Origin: Polytrichum commune
Lineage: Eukaryota; Streptophyta; Polytrichopsida; Polytrichales; Polytrichaceae
DNA: 64,000 bases
Assembly: GCA_950295325.1 (NCBI GenBank)
Contig: OX485804.1
Location: forward strand, 21,392,001 to 21,456,000
Reading direction: 5' to 3'
A program made the translations under genes and the position numbers. Below the pieces are notes generated by a model, which was given only the letters and a program-made list of their open reading frames with translations, made no database searches and was not told the DNA's origin. This document shows, piece after piece, positions 1 through 11,075 of this stretch. Each line of letters opens with the position of its first letter. The first letter of the stretch is position 1.

Positions 1-328
1 TTTTGGCCCCTTGGGGATTTTTTTTGGTTTTTTTTGGCTAAATTTGGGTCATGCGGCCCCAAATTACTCTAGGAAGCCCCCTATGAGATCAAGTAAGGCC
101 CCACCCAATTAAAAAAATAGGGGGCAGGTTTTACCCCACCCCTACACCCCCCCCCCCCCCCGAACCTGGCCTCCAAGCCACGCTCGATGGGGGTATTTAG
201 ACAGATCCCTTAGATTGTTCTAACCATGGAGGCAGGTTAATAAATTTTTTATGTAACAATTATTAAATAAACATACACACATACACACACATTAAATGCA
301 GAATGGACCATTGCCAATGCTCGTTTAG
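1..328. other. Low-complexity intergenic DNA
   Basis: No gene is seen. The stretch has runs of T and G at the very start, a C15 homopolymer at 147-161 and a short CA-rich patch around 270-292. It is left flank to the transposon that follows. Confidence 0.6.
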
Positions 329-330
329 TA

Positions 331-1482
331 CCGTACGTTAAGGGCAGCTTCGGCGCTCTCTTGCCGAATAATTATTAAAAGTAAAAAAACAGTGTTCGGC
401 GGCAAAAAAAAAATTACTAAAAATTTCGGCATTTTAAATAGTTTAATAATGCAATTTCGGCATACATCCAAGAAGTTATTTTCTAACAGTAAACAAGGAT
501 GTTCATTCACGATTCCACAATTTGTGTGAAGAGTTTTACAAAAGATATAAATCTTTCACGACTTTGTGAAGAGTTGAGAATGCTCTGTGCTTTATACAAG
601 TAGAGTGGAGTTGTGTTCAACAATGCATATGGGATATGTAAAGTTTGAGGTGAAGCACCTAGTTAGACTTCATTTTTATAACACGCATAACTTTTGCATA
701 GAGTCTTCAAATGACATAAAATTTGTTGGAGGTGAAAGATTACTTGATTTCTAAACTTTTCTTAGAGAAACAAAATTCCAAAAAAGTTGATCTTCTATGC
801 ACAAATGAGCTCCGAAAAACTGTTATGAACGCATTTTAATTTTTTGATCTTTACACGGCTGCAATGTTTTGTCCATATCTTTCACATAAAGACTTATTTT
901 GACACAAAACTTGTTGGAGGTGGAAGATTACTTGAAATCTAAACTTTTCTTAGAGCAACAAAATTCCAAAAATGTTGATCTTCTATGCACAAATGAGCTC
1001 TGAAAAACTGTTATGAACGCATTTTAATGTTTTGATCTTTACACGGCTGGAATGTTTTGTCCATATCTTTCGCATAAAGACTTATTTTGACACAAAACTT
1101 GTTGGAGGTGGAAGATTACTTGATTTCTCAACTTTTGTTAGTTGGACAAAATTCTATAAAACTTCATCTTCTATGCTCAATTGGACTCCAAAAAATTGTG
1201 TACAACACATTTGAAAAGCCTCACTTAGAGTCTTTCTTAACCCATATTCTTTGTGGACTAATGTAACTGAGCTTGATTACAAAAGGAGCAGCTTCTCTCC
1301 TTCAAAATTCATATATGCTTCCAGTGTAAGTAAAATTCTAGTGAGAAGTTAAAATTTCTTACTTTTCGGCAATTTTGAAAATTAATTAATTTTATATTCG
1401 GCAAAAAATGTCAATAATTTTCCAAAATTTTCGGTATCTATTTTTAGAATTATTTTGTGCCGAAGCTGCCCTTAACGTACGG
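331..1482. mobile_element. Non-autonomous Tc1/mariner-like DNA transposon, 1152 bp
   Basis: The ends are perfect 24-bp terminal inverted repeats (331-354 and 1459-1482) beginning CCGTACGTTAAGGGCAGC. Each end is bordered by TA (329-330 and 1483-1484), the target duplication of Tc1/mariner-type elements. The motif TTCGGCA or its complement recurs within about 130 bp of both ends, the usual look of subterminal transposase-binding sites. No transposase frame is present, so it would move only with help. The interior is mostly a 188-bp tandem repeat, listed separately. The family call rests on the TA borders alone; the pairing extends by one more base outside TA, so the exact border is slightly uncertain. 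Confidence 0.8.
680..1215. repeat. 188-bp tandem repeat, about three copies
   Basis: The phrase TTGTTGGAGGTG(G/A)AAGATTA recurs at 722, 910 and 1098, giving an exact 188-bp period. The second and third copies are very close and the third decays towards its right end. The array sits inside the DNA transposon at 331-1482. The open frame at 1032-1214 lies in it and has no recognisable product. Confidence 0.85.
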
Positions 1483-1609
1483 TACCTACTGACAAGATCA
1501 ATGATAAAAGATCCCAATTAGTGTATAAATGGCCACTGGAAGCTCAATTAGTACTTAATTACACAATGAACCTGAACTACCATTTGCAGCCATGCAAATA
1601 CTGCAGTCA

Positions 1610-1836
1610 CTACACTAAATATTGCATTTATTGTCACTGACTATGTGGAATTATACACTGCTATAAGTATTTACTGTATATCTCTTTTTTTTTACCAACA
1701 CGGGTCAATTTGGTTGTTTGGACATTATAGAACAATCACATCTTTATTTGGTAAAAATACACATTAATAGTAGAAAAAAGATATAGCATTGTGTAATTCC
1801 GATTAGTAAGTGATACTATCTAGAATATTAATGTAG
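1610..1836. mobile_element. Fold-back MITE, family M1
   Basis: The left arm begins CTACACTAAATATTGC and the right arm is its imperfect complement, ending ATTAATGTAG. Both arms hold the family core, a WTTGGAATTACACANTGCTATA-like phrase found in M1 copies across the window. Length is 227 bp, close to other full M1 copies (216-227 bp). There is no coding capacity. Confidence 0.7.
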
Positions 1837-1856
1837 TACCAATTAACCATTTTTCG

Positions 1857-2053
1857 TATTTAGTGTCATATACTATCTGAATTTACACAATGCTATATAT
1901 TTTCAATTTTTAGTGTAAACTTTTACCAAGTAAAGTTATTTAATACGTTGTATAATCTTCTTACAACCTCTTAAACCTTAGTTGCTAAATTTTGAAATCT
2001 ATAGTAAGAAGTAATAGTTTTATGTGATTTCAAATAGTACGTGACACTAAATA
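1857..2053. mobile_element. Fold-back MITE related to M1
   Basis: The arms start TATTTAGTGTCATATACTAT and end with the complement of TATTTAGTGTCACGTACTAT. The core AATTTACACAATGCTATA is shared with the neighbouring M1 copy. About 197 bp, non-coding, 20 bp after the previous element. Confidence 0.6.
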
Positions 2054-4480
2054 CCATAAAAGGTGCACTGCAACAAAATTCATGTGCTCAACGTTCCAGT
2101 CTTGGTTAATTTGCACTTCATGCCATTAGAAAGATAGAACAAAGTTACATATCTATGTTTACGGATTTACTTCCTGCAGTTTGTATCTCAAGTTTGTGTA
2201 TGCTTTTTCCAGGATTTTCTATTCTTTTTCAGTTGTCCGCTTAATGGAGAGGGTATAAAAACCATCACTTCAAGTGCAGAGTGAAGATACTAATATTAGA
2301 CTGAGATACAGATGAGTCTATACTTTTATCGTGTTTCTAATCAAAACATCTAGATTTGTGTTCATTGCAAATTCTTGAAGCAGTTACTTCAAACTTTACT
2401 GTGGGAGGATATAAAATTGTTTCTTGAACGGAATTACAACATTCAAGGCGACCATGCTCCACTACAAAGCTCTCTTGGGTTCATTGCTCACCCCATCAGC
2501 CAGTATAGTGATGGGATGGCTCACAGTTAGGAGCAGCTAGCTTGGCCTCCCAATTTGCTTCATACTCCAGTGGATGTAGTTGTGTGGGCCTTGTTGCTTG
2601 ATAGTTGTTTCCATTATCATGGTTTAAGTTGATGGTTCATACATAGTCAATAAATTTAGTAGTGATATTGTGGTATGATCATAAGCATTACTGTTTTGGG
2701 AGTTTCAAAATGTCAAGACTTGTAGAATGGGAGGACACAAAAATAGTTTGGGAGCTTAGTTATGGTAGGTCCAAGTCATACCAAATGAATGGGGAGAACC
2801 AACCGCTAGTTACAGATGAACCAGTTGACAGAGAATTAATCGGTTGAAGTTCGAAACTTCAGGTTAATTACCGATCAGTTTAAAGGAATCTATGGAATAT
2901 ACCTCACATTATTAAAGAAAAAACTGAAAGATCACATCATGTAAGCGGTTGGATTTTGACTGATGCTGCCCAAAAATCTCCCCGGACACTGATTGATTCT
3001 CTCCAATTGCCAGTCCTTCCAATTATGAGTTTGTCCGTTGTCATGAACAAAAGAAATGGGTGATAGATCACTCAATTCTCTTGCAAGTGGAAATGGACAA
3101 ACGTATGCAATTGATCACCATCTGAAGCACAAAGACACTCAAGCTACGATAGGGATGCAATTACATGGATGACGAGTGGTCATATGTTGTGGTAGCAGCA
3201 TGCAAGAGATGGAGGATTGCATACAAAAGGGAAGGGCTGCATGGGAGTAGCATTGCTTTCTCAGCCTCTTGCTATCATGCTTTTTGGCCATGTGTGAAGT
3301 TGTTGTAAGTAGGTGCTGAAATTTGAGATTCCAAATTTCAATCATAAAGTGACTCCACAATGGCATAATCCAATACCATGTGCAGTGCCTGATTTGTTAG
3401 AAGGTGAACCGTTTGTTCGTAAGTGCAATATGTGGATGCATGTCCATTAAAGTTGTTTTCAGGTGACCATGTCTTTGACCATAATTTGTGCATTAAAAAT
3501 CGAGAAGTAATAGAATTTCTTTCTATCACAAATCACAATGTTCGATCAGAGAGAGCTGACTTTTCAAAACTTTTTTCAAAGCTTGAGCTTCTTCTTTACA
3601 GAGGTCAAACCCTTCAAACTCTACCTCATTGCAATGGATGGGTGGGTGGGAGTTTTTCCTAGACTCTTTCATTTTCTTTCCCATCAATTTGACTTGTAAC
3701 ACCTGAATGCTTGCATGATGAAGTATATTTTTGATTGCTGCAAATATGACTAAGTATGTGCAAGTTGATATGTAAGCATGTTGTGCATTGGAGTAATTTA
3801 CATTGTGAGAATGTGTACCTTACTTAGGGTTTCTATTTTCAAATAATAACCAACAAGAAGAGTTTGAGTATGAATGTCTCTTATCTTGGAAGTTCAATCA
3901 ACGACCACTCTCCTTCACTACAAGATATATGTAACAAAACCATAATAACTATGGAGTAATTACTACAATACAACTTCATAGTAACTTCATAGTAACTTTA
4001 GCCAATAAAATTGTGTAAAAATTCTTGATCACAATACGTCGTTACATGTGTTGAAAGTGTGAAGGGCATGCCTCACCTATGCCCATACAACCAGCCAACA
4101 AACATTTGAGGATTAGTTGCATACACGAGGTAAATAATAGCAAGACCCAGTTGTCATCCATGTTATGATGTCACACACACATAACATGATTCAAATGCAG
4201 TGTAGTATTTCAAACTACTTCACTCATTGTGATATGACGAATGAGTGTTCAAACATGTTCCTTTGCCATGATTGGGTTACTCCAAGTAGAACTCGTCTTG
4301 ATATAGAAGACTTGTTGGAATTGATCCCTCAGAGGCAAATTGAATGAATAACCTTATGTTAAGTAAGGAAAATACAGTGTAGAAGCTCATACGATTTCTA
4401 TGAAATCAAACAACATATCTCACAACATCAAGGGGTTTAATGACCCCCAGAACATCTTAAAAGATAAATTCTACAATAAT
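2054..4480. other. Intergenic DNA without a recognised gene
   Basis: Mixed AT-rich sequence. Short frames at 2662-2847 and 3423-3662 give proteins that match nothing I recognise, and they lack exon signals I would defend. A few lines around 2950-3300 have higher complexity and could be old transposon remains. Confidence 0.5.
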
Positions 4481-4494
4481 TCCTTATGTTGTTT

Positions 4495-4892
4495 GTGGAC
4501 GCACTAGGTGGATTCTAGAAGCTAGCTCGAGAAAAAGAAGCTAGATAAACCCGAGTGCAATAGGTAATGAAGGCGTGGGGATCCTAGTTGCCAATGAATA
4601 TGCTAGATTGGTTACAATACATGAAGCCCTCTATGATAATAGGGTGGTGTGAATAAAATTAGAAGGACTTGAAGAAGGTAACTCAGGGATTGCATGTGAG
4701 TATGCACCCAATATCCCAACCGATAGATACCACCTTTGGCACCTCATGGCAAATTCCCTATTGAAAGATTGCATCTAGATCGTCAGAAGAGACTTTAATA
4801 TGACAGAGAGAGTAGAAGACATATCCAAACGAATATGGTAGAGCAATTAGTAATCTTGGAAGATTCAACTGGAATGGGTTACTTAGGGTTTG
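4495..4892 (+). mobile_element. LINE endonuclease (APE domain) remnant, 5' part
   Basis: Translated with frame breaks, this stretch gives pieces typical of an L1-type LINE apurinic endonuclease: a GNEGVGILVANEYA block (about 4567-4608), then CEYAPNIPTDRYHLWHLM, then a degenerate RRDFNM at about 4783-4800 where the family has GGDFNM. Stop codons interrupt the frame, so it is dead. The same element resumes on the far side of the Harbinger insertion at 6833. Function in life would be nicking of target DNA for retrotransposition. Confidence 0.75.
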
Positions 4893-4895
4893 TTA

Positions 4896-6829
4896 GAGCG
4901 TCCCCACCAGGTTGGGTACCTGGCAGGTGAACGGCACTCCGGGTATATCGTTGCCGGGGCCGCCAAGTCCCAACGTCCATCAGTCACCGCTATATGGTAA
5001 AAGGATCCCGGGGCGGGCATTTCAGAGGAGTTCGCTGGGTATTTTCGCCTCGGTTACCGAGTTTCCCATACCAACGCCATCGCCCATATTTCCTTTCTTT
5101 GGATTTATTCTAATATGTCAGCAAGGGGAGAAGATGTGGTTGCAACGGGTGGGAGGACAAAGAAGGGCATGAACTTCTGCTCGGAGGAAGAAGTATTTAA
5201 TGTAGGGGTATTATGTCTAGATGTTAGATTTGAACACACCGTTTAATTATATAATCTCCTAATATGGTGTATTATTATGATGTCTTACTATAGTTATAAC
5301 TCACATAAGATTTTTTTTTTCAACCCTATGTTCATTATAAAAAATTAGCTCACCCTATTTTGTGTTTAAGGATTGCCTATGTTCATTACAAAATTCATTT
5401 GACATGCAATGAGAACTAGCATGAAAAAACATCACCACAAATCAATAACAATGCAAACAATCATCACCACCATGATAATCAATGAACTATGAACTTGAAT
5501 TACTAGCATGAACTACAACAATGTTTGTGTTTAGAAACACAAGTTTGTGCACTGCAGTCACAAGCAGACCAACAAATTTAGAACTTTAGGGTCGAAGGTT
5601 TAGGGTGAACGAAGTCGGCTGCAATCTACTACTCAGAAAACAGAGTCTAAACAACATTGTTGTTTTCCAAAATCAACACTTTAGTCTGTTGCATACAAGT
5701 GGAAGGAAGAACTTCATAAACAAACTACACAACCTCAACATCAAGGACAATCAGGTAGGTAGGCAGGAGAAGCGCAAAAACAAGAAAGAGGAGGCACAAG
5801 ACAAAGCACCCAGGAAGAACCTTTAAACCCTAACCCGTTGGCTACAAAAGTGCAGGTCACAGTAAGTCTGCCATCCATTTGACATCCAACATCCCCTCGC
5901 CCATCCACAACAATTCATCCAAATCTACTAGGATTTAAGAATCCTATGGACCCTAGCTGCACAACCTGGGGTCTTTGTTTTTTACTTTCTACTTAATTTA
6001 ATACACACTTTTACTTTTTAAATTGACATTTTTACATTTAGGGTCACACTTTTAAATACACATTTTTACATTTACTTTTAATACTTTTAAATTGAAAAGT
6101 AAAGTAAAAGCTTTTACAAGTAACTATATAATGAGGATTTTTTATTTATTAAAATATATCCAAAGTATTTAGTGCCTTACATTCTACTACCTTACATTCT
6201 ATTAGTCTATAACCATTCATTTTATTGCAGAGATGGTTGAGCTTGAGATACATGAGGCAAAAAAACCTAGAATTGCACAAGTCATTGCTCTTAACTTCAT
6301 AGAATCTACAAAGATTTTAGAGTTAGTTTATGATTCAAATACAAAAGGTTGTAAAACTCCTGGACACACTCAGAAGTTGTATGATCGTTTGTATGTTATT
6401 CCGTGTACAAAAACCCTAGAGTGGCATTATTTCCATAAAATATTTATGGACGCAACATCTAAGGTAGAATTGACTGTTCATACAAAACATCAATATTACG
6501 TTCATTATTGCCCCACATGAATTGGATTTGCTAATTATCTTGTATAAGTGTAGTGTTTTATTTCATTCCTAGGCGGGGCAATAAAATTCGTGCAGTGAAA
6601 CCAGGCAGAAAATATATTCTCGGGCAGAGCATCAGACAGGGCATCTAATCACGGACAGGGCTTCGGGGCCTGCTTATCCCGGGTGGGGGTTGGCCTCGGA
6701 GCGGGTCTGCAAGCCGGTATGTACCGGGGCTAGTGGGCCTTAGGGGATGTGCCGGGCATCCCACACTGTGCCGGGGCTACCACCGAGGCCATTATGCCCG
6801 GGGCGGTGCCTGGGCTAGTGGGGATGCTC
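4896..6829. mobile_element. PIF/Harbinger-type DNA transposon, 1934 bp
   Basis: The left end GAGCGTCCCCACCAG and the right end (complement GAGCATCCCCACTAG) are inverted repeats of the classic plant Harbinger/Tourist form. Both are flanked by TTA (4893-4895 and 6830-6832), the 3-bp target duplication of this superfamily. The ends are GC-rich and CpG-rich, unlike the AT-rich middle. It lies inside a LINE. A frame at 6233-6520 could be a remnant of one of its proteins, but no DDE motif is visible, so the copy is probably non-autonomous. Confidence 0.85.
6233..6520 (+). CDS. Hypothetical 95-aa frame inside the Harbinger element
   Basis: An ATG-started frame near the right end of the element. The protein is balanced in composition, with a stretch KILELVYDSNTKG followed by HTQKLYDRLYVIPCTKTLEW, and it does not look like random low-complexity translation. 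I do not recognise a domain; no DDE triad or clear Myb repeat is visible. It may be a fragment of the transposase or of the Myb-like partner protein that Harbinger elements carry, or a captured exon. A tract rich in ACTTTTA-type repeats (about 5990-6110) precedes it. Confidence 0.3.
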   Translation: MVELEIHEAKKPRIAQVIALNFIESTKILELVYDSNTKGCKTPGHTQKLYDRLYVIPCTKTLEWHYFHKIFMDATSKVELTVHTKHQYYVHYCPT

Positions 6830-6832
6830 TTA

Positions 6833-8816
6833 GATTCACGATTATCTTGTGTATGAAAGGGGGGGAAGGTTATCCTTGAACAACGGACAACACGGTTGAG
6901 CAGGGATTAGCTAGGTTAGATAGGATTTATACTCCAATTAATAAAGGGCAAAATATGAGACTCAAATCACTCACTAGTCTAGTCAGAAATGTATGTAGGG
7001 GAGAAAGCATGTAGGAAGTCATCATTTAAGTGGAATGTCTCTTATCTTCAAGGTGAAATTAAGTATCAATTTATGAAGAAATGGACTAGCCTCCTTCTTG
7101 ATGTCACTTTTTTCTACAAACTTTGACTGATGTCCAAGCTATATAGGGTGTTTGGTAAACAAAAAGCTAGGGATTATGAAAAGACAAAATAAACAAAGAG
7201 CTTGCAAACTACAATTGGAAGTCGGCAAGGGAAGGAGAACTCTCCAAATTACTTGGCACTCCATTTGGACTTAACCTCAATGTCACATATGTTGACCATT
7301 ATTTTTTTACCAAAATTTCTAGGAAACTTAAAACTACTAGCACAATGAAGTTTGTCTAGTAGGAAGGGTCGTCATATGCAATCAAGTTGTCATCCCCTCT
7401 TTGGTTCTTCATCACAGTTTGGAGAAGGTCTAACAAAATTTTAAGGGAGCGTAGAGGGGCTATCTACAATTACGTATGGTCAGGTAAAGAACAACTCATT
7501 TGCACTAGGGTTAATTGGAGATGATGTTGTATGAAGAAGAAATATGGAAGGCTAGGCTAGGTTGACCCGGACACACTCATAATTAGCCTCATGTGTAAAT
7601 GGATTGTTAAAGCAATGAAATGGGGGATTATAATCTCAAAAATATGCTCCAACATCGACTTGCTAGATACAACTCGTAGAGAGGGGGTAGTTGGGGTGTC
7701 AGCATGGACTAGTTCGTCAGTCAGAAAAATTAGAGTATTACATGATCTAGAATCTAGGGGCACATTAATATATCTTGGAAAATTATGATACATGGCACAT
7801 ACCAACTCCCTGCCCAAGGACCGCAATAGCATCATGTTTTTTAACATTTGTTGGACCATGGACCTCCACCTCATTGGCCACGGGTTTTCTTATGCTAGGG
7901 CTAAAGAATTATACATGAAAGGCATCCAAAGTGTGGATGACATCTAGAATAGTGAAAATAGCATGGTTCATTCATGGGAAAGCACCAAAGATAATTCATC
8001 CTCGCAACTTGTGGTATGGGTAATTGGCTTATTATTACCACTAAAGGTACCGCCCACGAAAAAAACACCTTGAACCAAAATCCTCACTTTACCCGCCTAG
8101 GCACTTGGTTTGGATATTACAAAGAAGGCAAGGTAAACCCGACGTTTGTCATGTGATGCTCTGCCAATCCCCCCTCCCTTCCAATGCATGCATCACTATT
8201 ATTTCTCCCTCTTACTCACGGAAAATGCTACACTGTGGGCACCCACTCTAGAATCCTTAGGCAACGTGAGCATCTAGAAGGGGATTAGTTGGGTATTTCT
8301 GTGAGGTAAGAATTACCCACACTATACGGGGCAAGGAAAAATTGGAGATCATTCTTTTCGATTGTAGAACTACTACCCTCCAATGTGACCCAAATAGATG
8401 GAAATGGGCGGATGGCATCACCTATTTGAACTACACTACCAAGTTCGGAAGGGAAGCCATTTTGGACATGCTTCTAAGTACTTACAAAGTAGCACGACGA
8501 AAACAAGGCTACCTCCCCAACAACTATAGGTTAAATTGGGCTAAGGTTTGGAATCCGCTTTGGTCCGGCAACGAAGCGGCATTTATGTCATTCATTTGGC
8601 ACAAATCGGCCATTATTAATGAATGGTGACCTCATATGCATCCGTATTGATCCCTAAACAATGCATCTTTGTCTTCCAGACACCATCAAGTCATTCAAAC
8701 AAAACAGTTGGGATTGTGTCCAAGCTAGAAGAGTTTGATGGTAGGCCACCTTTAGCATGCATGAACTCAATGGTGGACTACATGATTGTAGTCCACATTT
8801 TTTTATGTAGATTGTA
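6833..8816 (+). mobile_element. LINE ORF2 remnant: endonuclease tail, RT 3' part and C-terminal region
   Basis: This continues the LINE of 4495-4892. Frame-broken translation gives the endonuclease tail (ARLDRIYTPINKG, about 6910-6950, then a KWNVSYLQ-like block near 7030). It then jumps to the end of the reverse transcriptase: LGTPFGLNLNVTYVDHYFF (about 7253), GRVVICNQV (about 7363), then the W-S-G and R-V-N-W blocks up to 7530 and VDPDTL..LMCKWIVKAM (7560-7620). A GHGFSYARAKELYMKGI block follows near 7880. The C-terminal region at 8342-8820 keeps W-rich and late Cys-type motifs over a frameshift. The RT palm with the YADD site is absent, evidently deleted between about 7130 and 7250. Many stops and shifts make it inactive. 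Confidence 0.8.
8342..8629 (+). pseudogene. C-terminal fragment of LINE ORF2
   Basis: The longest clean frame of the LINE remnant (95 aa). It contains WKWADGITYLNYTTKFGREA and, later, GYLPNNYRLNWAKVWNPL and AAFMSFIWHKSAIINEW, the spacing and Trp content expected of the zinc-binding region after the RT in plant LINEs. The reading continues in another frame from about 8623 (IPKQC, then a frame change), so a frameshift splits it. No independent gene is implied. Confidence 0.7.
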
Positions 8817-9266
8817 TGTGTGAGACCGATTTTTGGCTATCGCCTGGCCGAATTAGGCCAATTCAAAAATCTGATAAGATTCATCCGGCGAATAGACTTT
8901 AAGCGGCCTCTGTAGCGGCATTATGAGGCAATGGCCGGCAAGAAGCGGTTACAGCTTCCAACTAACTCCTCCTCTCTCGTCAGTTTAAGGAGGAGGCGAA
9001 CCAGGCAATAGGCAGGCTATTTGCAATCGTAGAATCCGACATAGTCTCTTAGTTTTAGCAATAGGCTGAGGCACATTAGATCTCAGTGATTGAGTCTGAG
9101 CGCCATTAGTTTCCTCCGAAAAGGAGTTTTAGCAATAGCCAAAGAAGAACTGTGTGATGCAGACTTTGGCAATGTTACTATTGAATACAAGTATGATTTT
9201 GATGAGTATTAGTCGTGTGGTTGTGCAATGTGATTGTATTGGCAATGAGTGATTAAGAAGGAGTCA
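8817..9266 (+). mobile_element. Probable 5' LTR of a truncated LTR retrotransposon
   Basis: The LINE is cut at about 8817 by sequence starting TGTGTGAGACCG and ending in CA at 9265-9266. Six bases later comes TGATATCAGGGCG (9273-9285), close to the initiator-methionine tRNA primer-binding site TGGTATCAGAGC. That pairing is the main evidence for an LTR of about 450 bp. Base composition is richer in G+C than the flanks. No matching 3' LTR is seen in the window, so the element is truncated. The exact left border (8817 or 8819) is uncertain. Confidence 0.45.
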
Positions 9267-10275
9267 TGGTTGTGATATCAGGGCGAGTTGTCTGAAGTGG
9301 AGGCAAGTGAAATCAAGAGTAATGACAGGCAGTAAAATGAGCGTTCTAGGATGAAACCAGCCAAGTGGGCGAAATAGTCGGAGAATAAAAACAATCTGGA
9401 GTGGTATCAAGTCTTGTGAAGTAAGAGGAAGGATTAATCTGAATATTAGTGAACCAGATAATAGAAGCATGATTAATAAGAGGCCAAGATAAGTTCGGAG
9501 AGGTGTATTAAGGCGATATGCTGCGAGAGAGAGAGAAATGATGTTGTCAGAATGTGAGAGACTTATGCAAGGCGATAGTCTCTAAGGGCAGAAAGATCAG
9601 CAAGACTCTATGTAGTGTTGAGTTAAGGTATCAGGCTAGTGAGTGGCCGCACCATGGTAGAGTCAGAGTCTCTGGTGAGAGGCCATAAGACATAATTTAG
9701 AGATAAAGATTGGAGAAGAACAGAGAGTGAGAGGCGAGAGAAAGAGATAGCAAATGGCGATACGCTTGAGAGCATAGCCACTTACTCTGAGGGAGAAAGA
9801 CTGAGAAGGATTGTACTGGGGGATAGCCATAGTCCTAAGCAAGGGTCTGGAGCCGTTGGGATAAAGGCGAGACCAGGGAGTGGTCAGGTCAAAGCTATTA
9901 GTCTAAGGAGAGACGAAAGGGCCATAGCCTGAGAGACTTAGACCGCCGTGAGAGAAGACAGAGAGTTTATTAGGCGAGCGTTATTGACTGAGAGGCCTGG
10001 TAAGGGCAAGACTTTACAGGAGAGAATACGAGAGGTTACAGCCGAATCCGAGGATGAGAACCGACCTCACCTTAGGGTAGCTTCCCCACAATACGATATC
10101 GCCTGGGCAAGTCAGCAGAATATCGCCAGCCAGAGCAAAGGATAGCATGTAGACTGGAGAGAAAGCTAACCTAGGTAGCCATAAAATACCGCATGGGATA
10201 AGACTGACTACCTTGTACATCCTTTTGGAGGGTATGAAGTAACGAATTAAGGGATATTGCCTGATAAACATACAT
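9267..10275 (+). mobile_element. Leader/gag-like remnant after the probable LTR, purine-rich
   Basis: Follows the putative primer-binding site. The + strand is strongly purine-rich between about 9480 and 10060, with repeated short phrases such as GGCGATAG, GAGAGACTTA and CCATAG. The only frame of note, 9948-10145, gives a charged 65-aa product (ALLTERPGKGKTLQERI) that might be a gag relic. No protease, RT or integrase motif is found, so only the start of the element survives or the rest has been lost. Confidence 0.35.
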
Positions 10276-11032
10276 GCACATTTGATGTACTAACAAGATG
10301 GATGTTCTTTGAGATGCATGGCCAGGTCTGTCAAAGGATGAAGATGGAAGTTACAGTTTCCGAAGACTGACCTGGTAATTGTGAATGAATTAAGAACAAA
10401 TAATTTGAATTGATTGCAAGCATAATACATCATAAATAAGGACAAAGAAGGCTACTCAAAAGACGTGTTCTGGACGTGTAGTCCTGCCTAAGAGTTAGTT
10501 GACCACTTGCCAAGCTATGAGCTTCACGACGGAATTAGGTCTGAACCTTAGGGTGATAGTACCTACCTGAAGATAGGACTGACCACACTCACGACGAAAC
10601 CATCACGTATGAATTAATAAGAATGAAATAAGTCAAGACGGAAGGAGATAAAGAATAAGAATTTACCCCATAATGTTATTAGGAACCTTAATCCAATGTG
10701 ACATTAACCCTTCTAGACACTATCTCAGTCTTCCTGGAGACATCGTTCCCTGGGTTTTGTTGTATTGAGACATAGCAAAAACTTACTACAGTATGTTTTC
10801 TTACCTCCATATTTATTTTAATAAGCAATTTGTACATCACATTTCTTGTAGATTTCTATAATTTATACCAATATTAATTTTTTAATTATATGAAATGTTA
10901 TTGAAAAATTAATATATAAGTATTTTAAATATAGAAATAATGAGGGATTTATTATGATTCATACCCTTATAAGTTTTTCAGTTACTATTCATTTAAGTTA
11001 ATATTTATTTTTTCATCATATATATATATATA

Positions 11033-11075
<43 letters not shown>

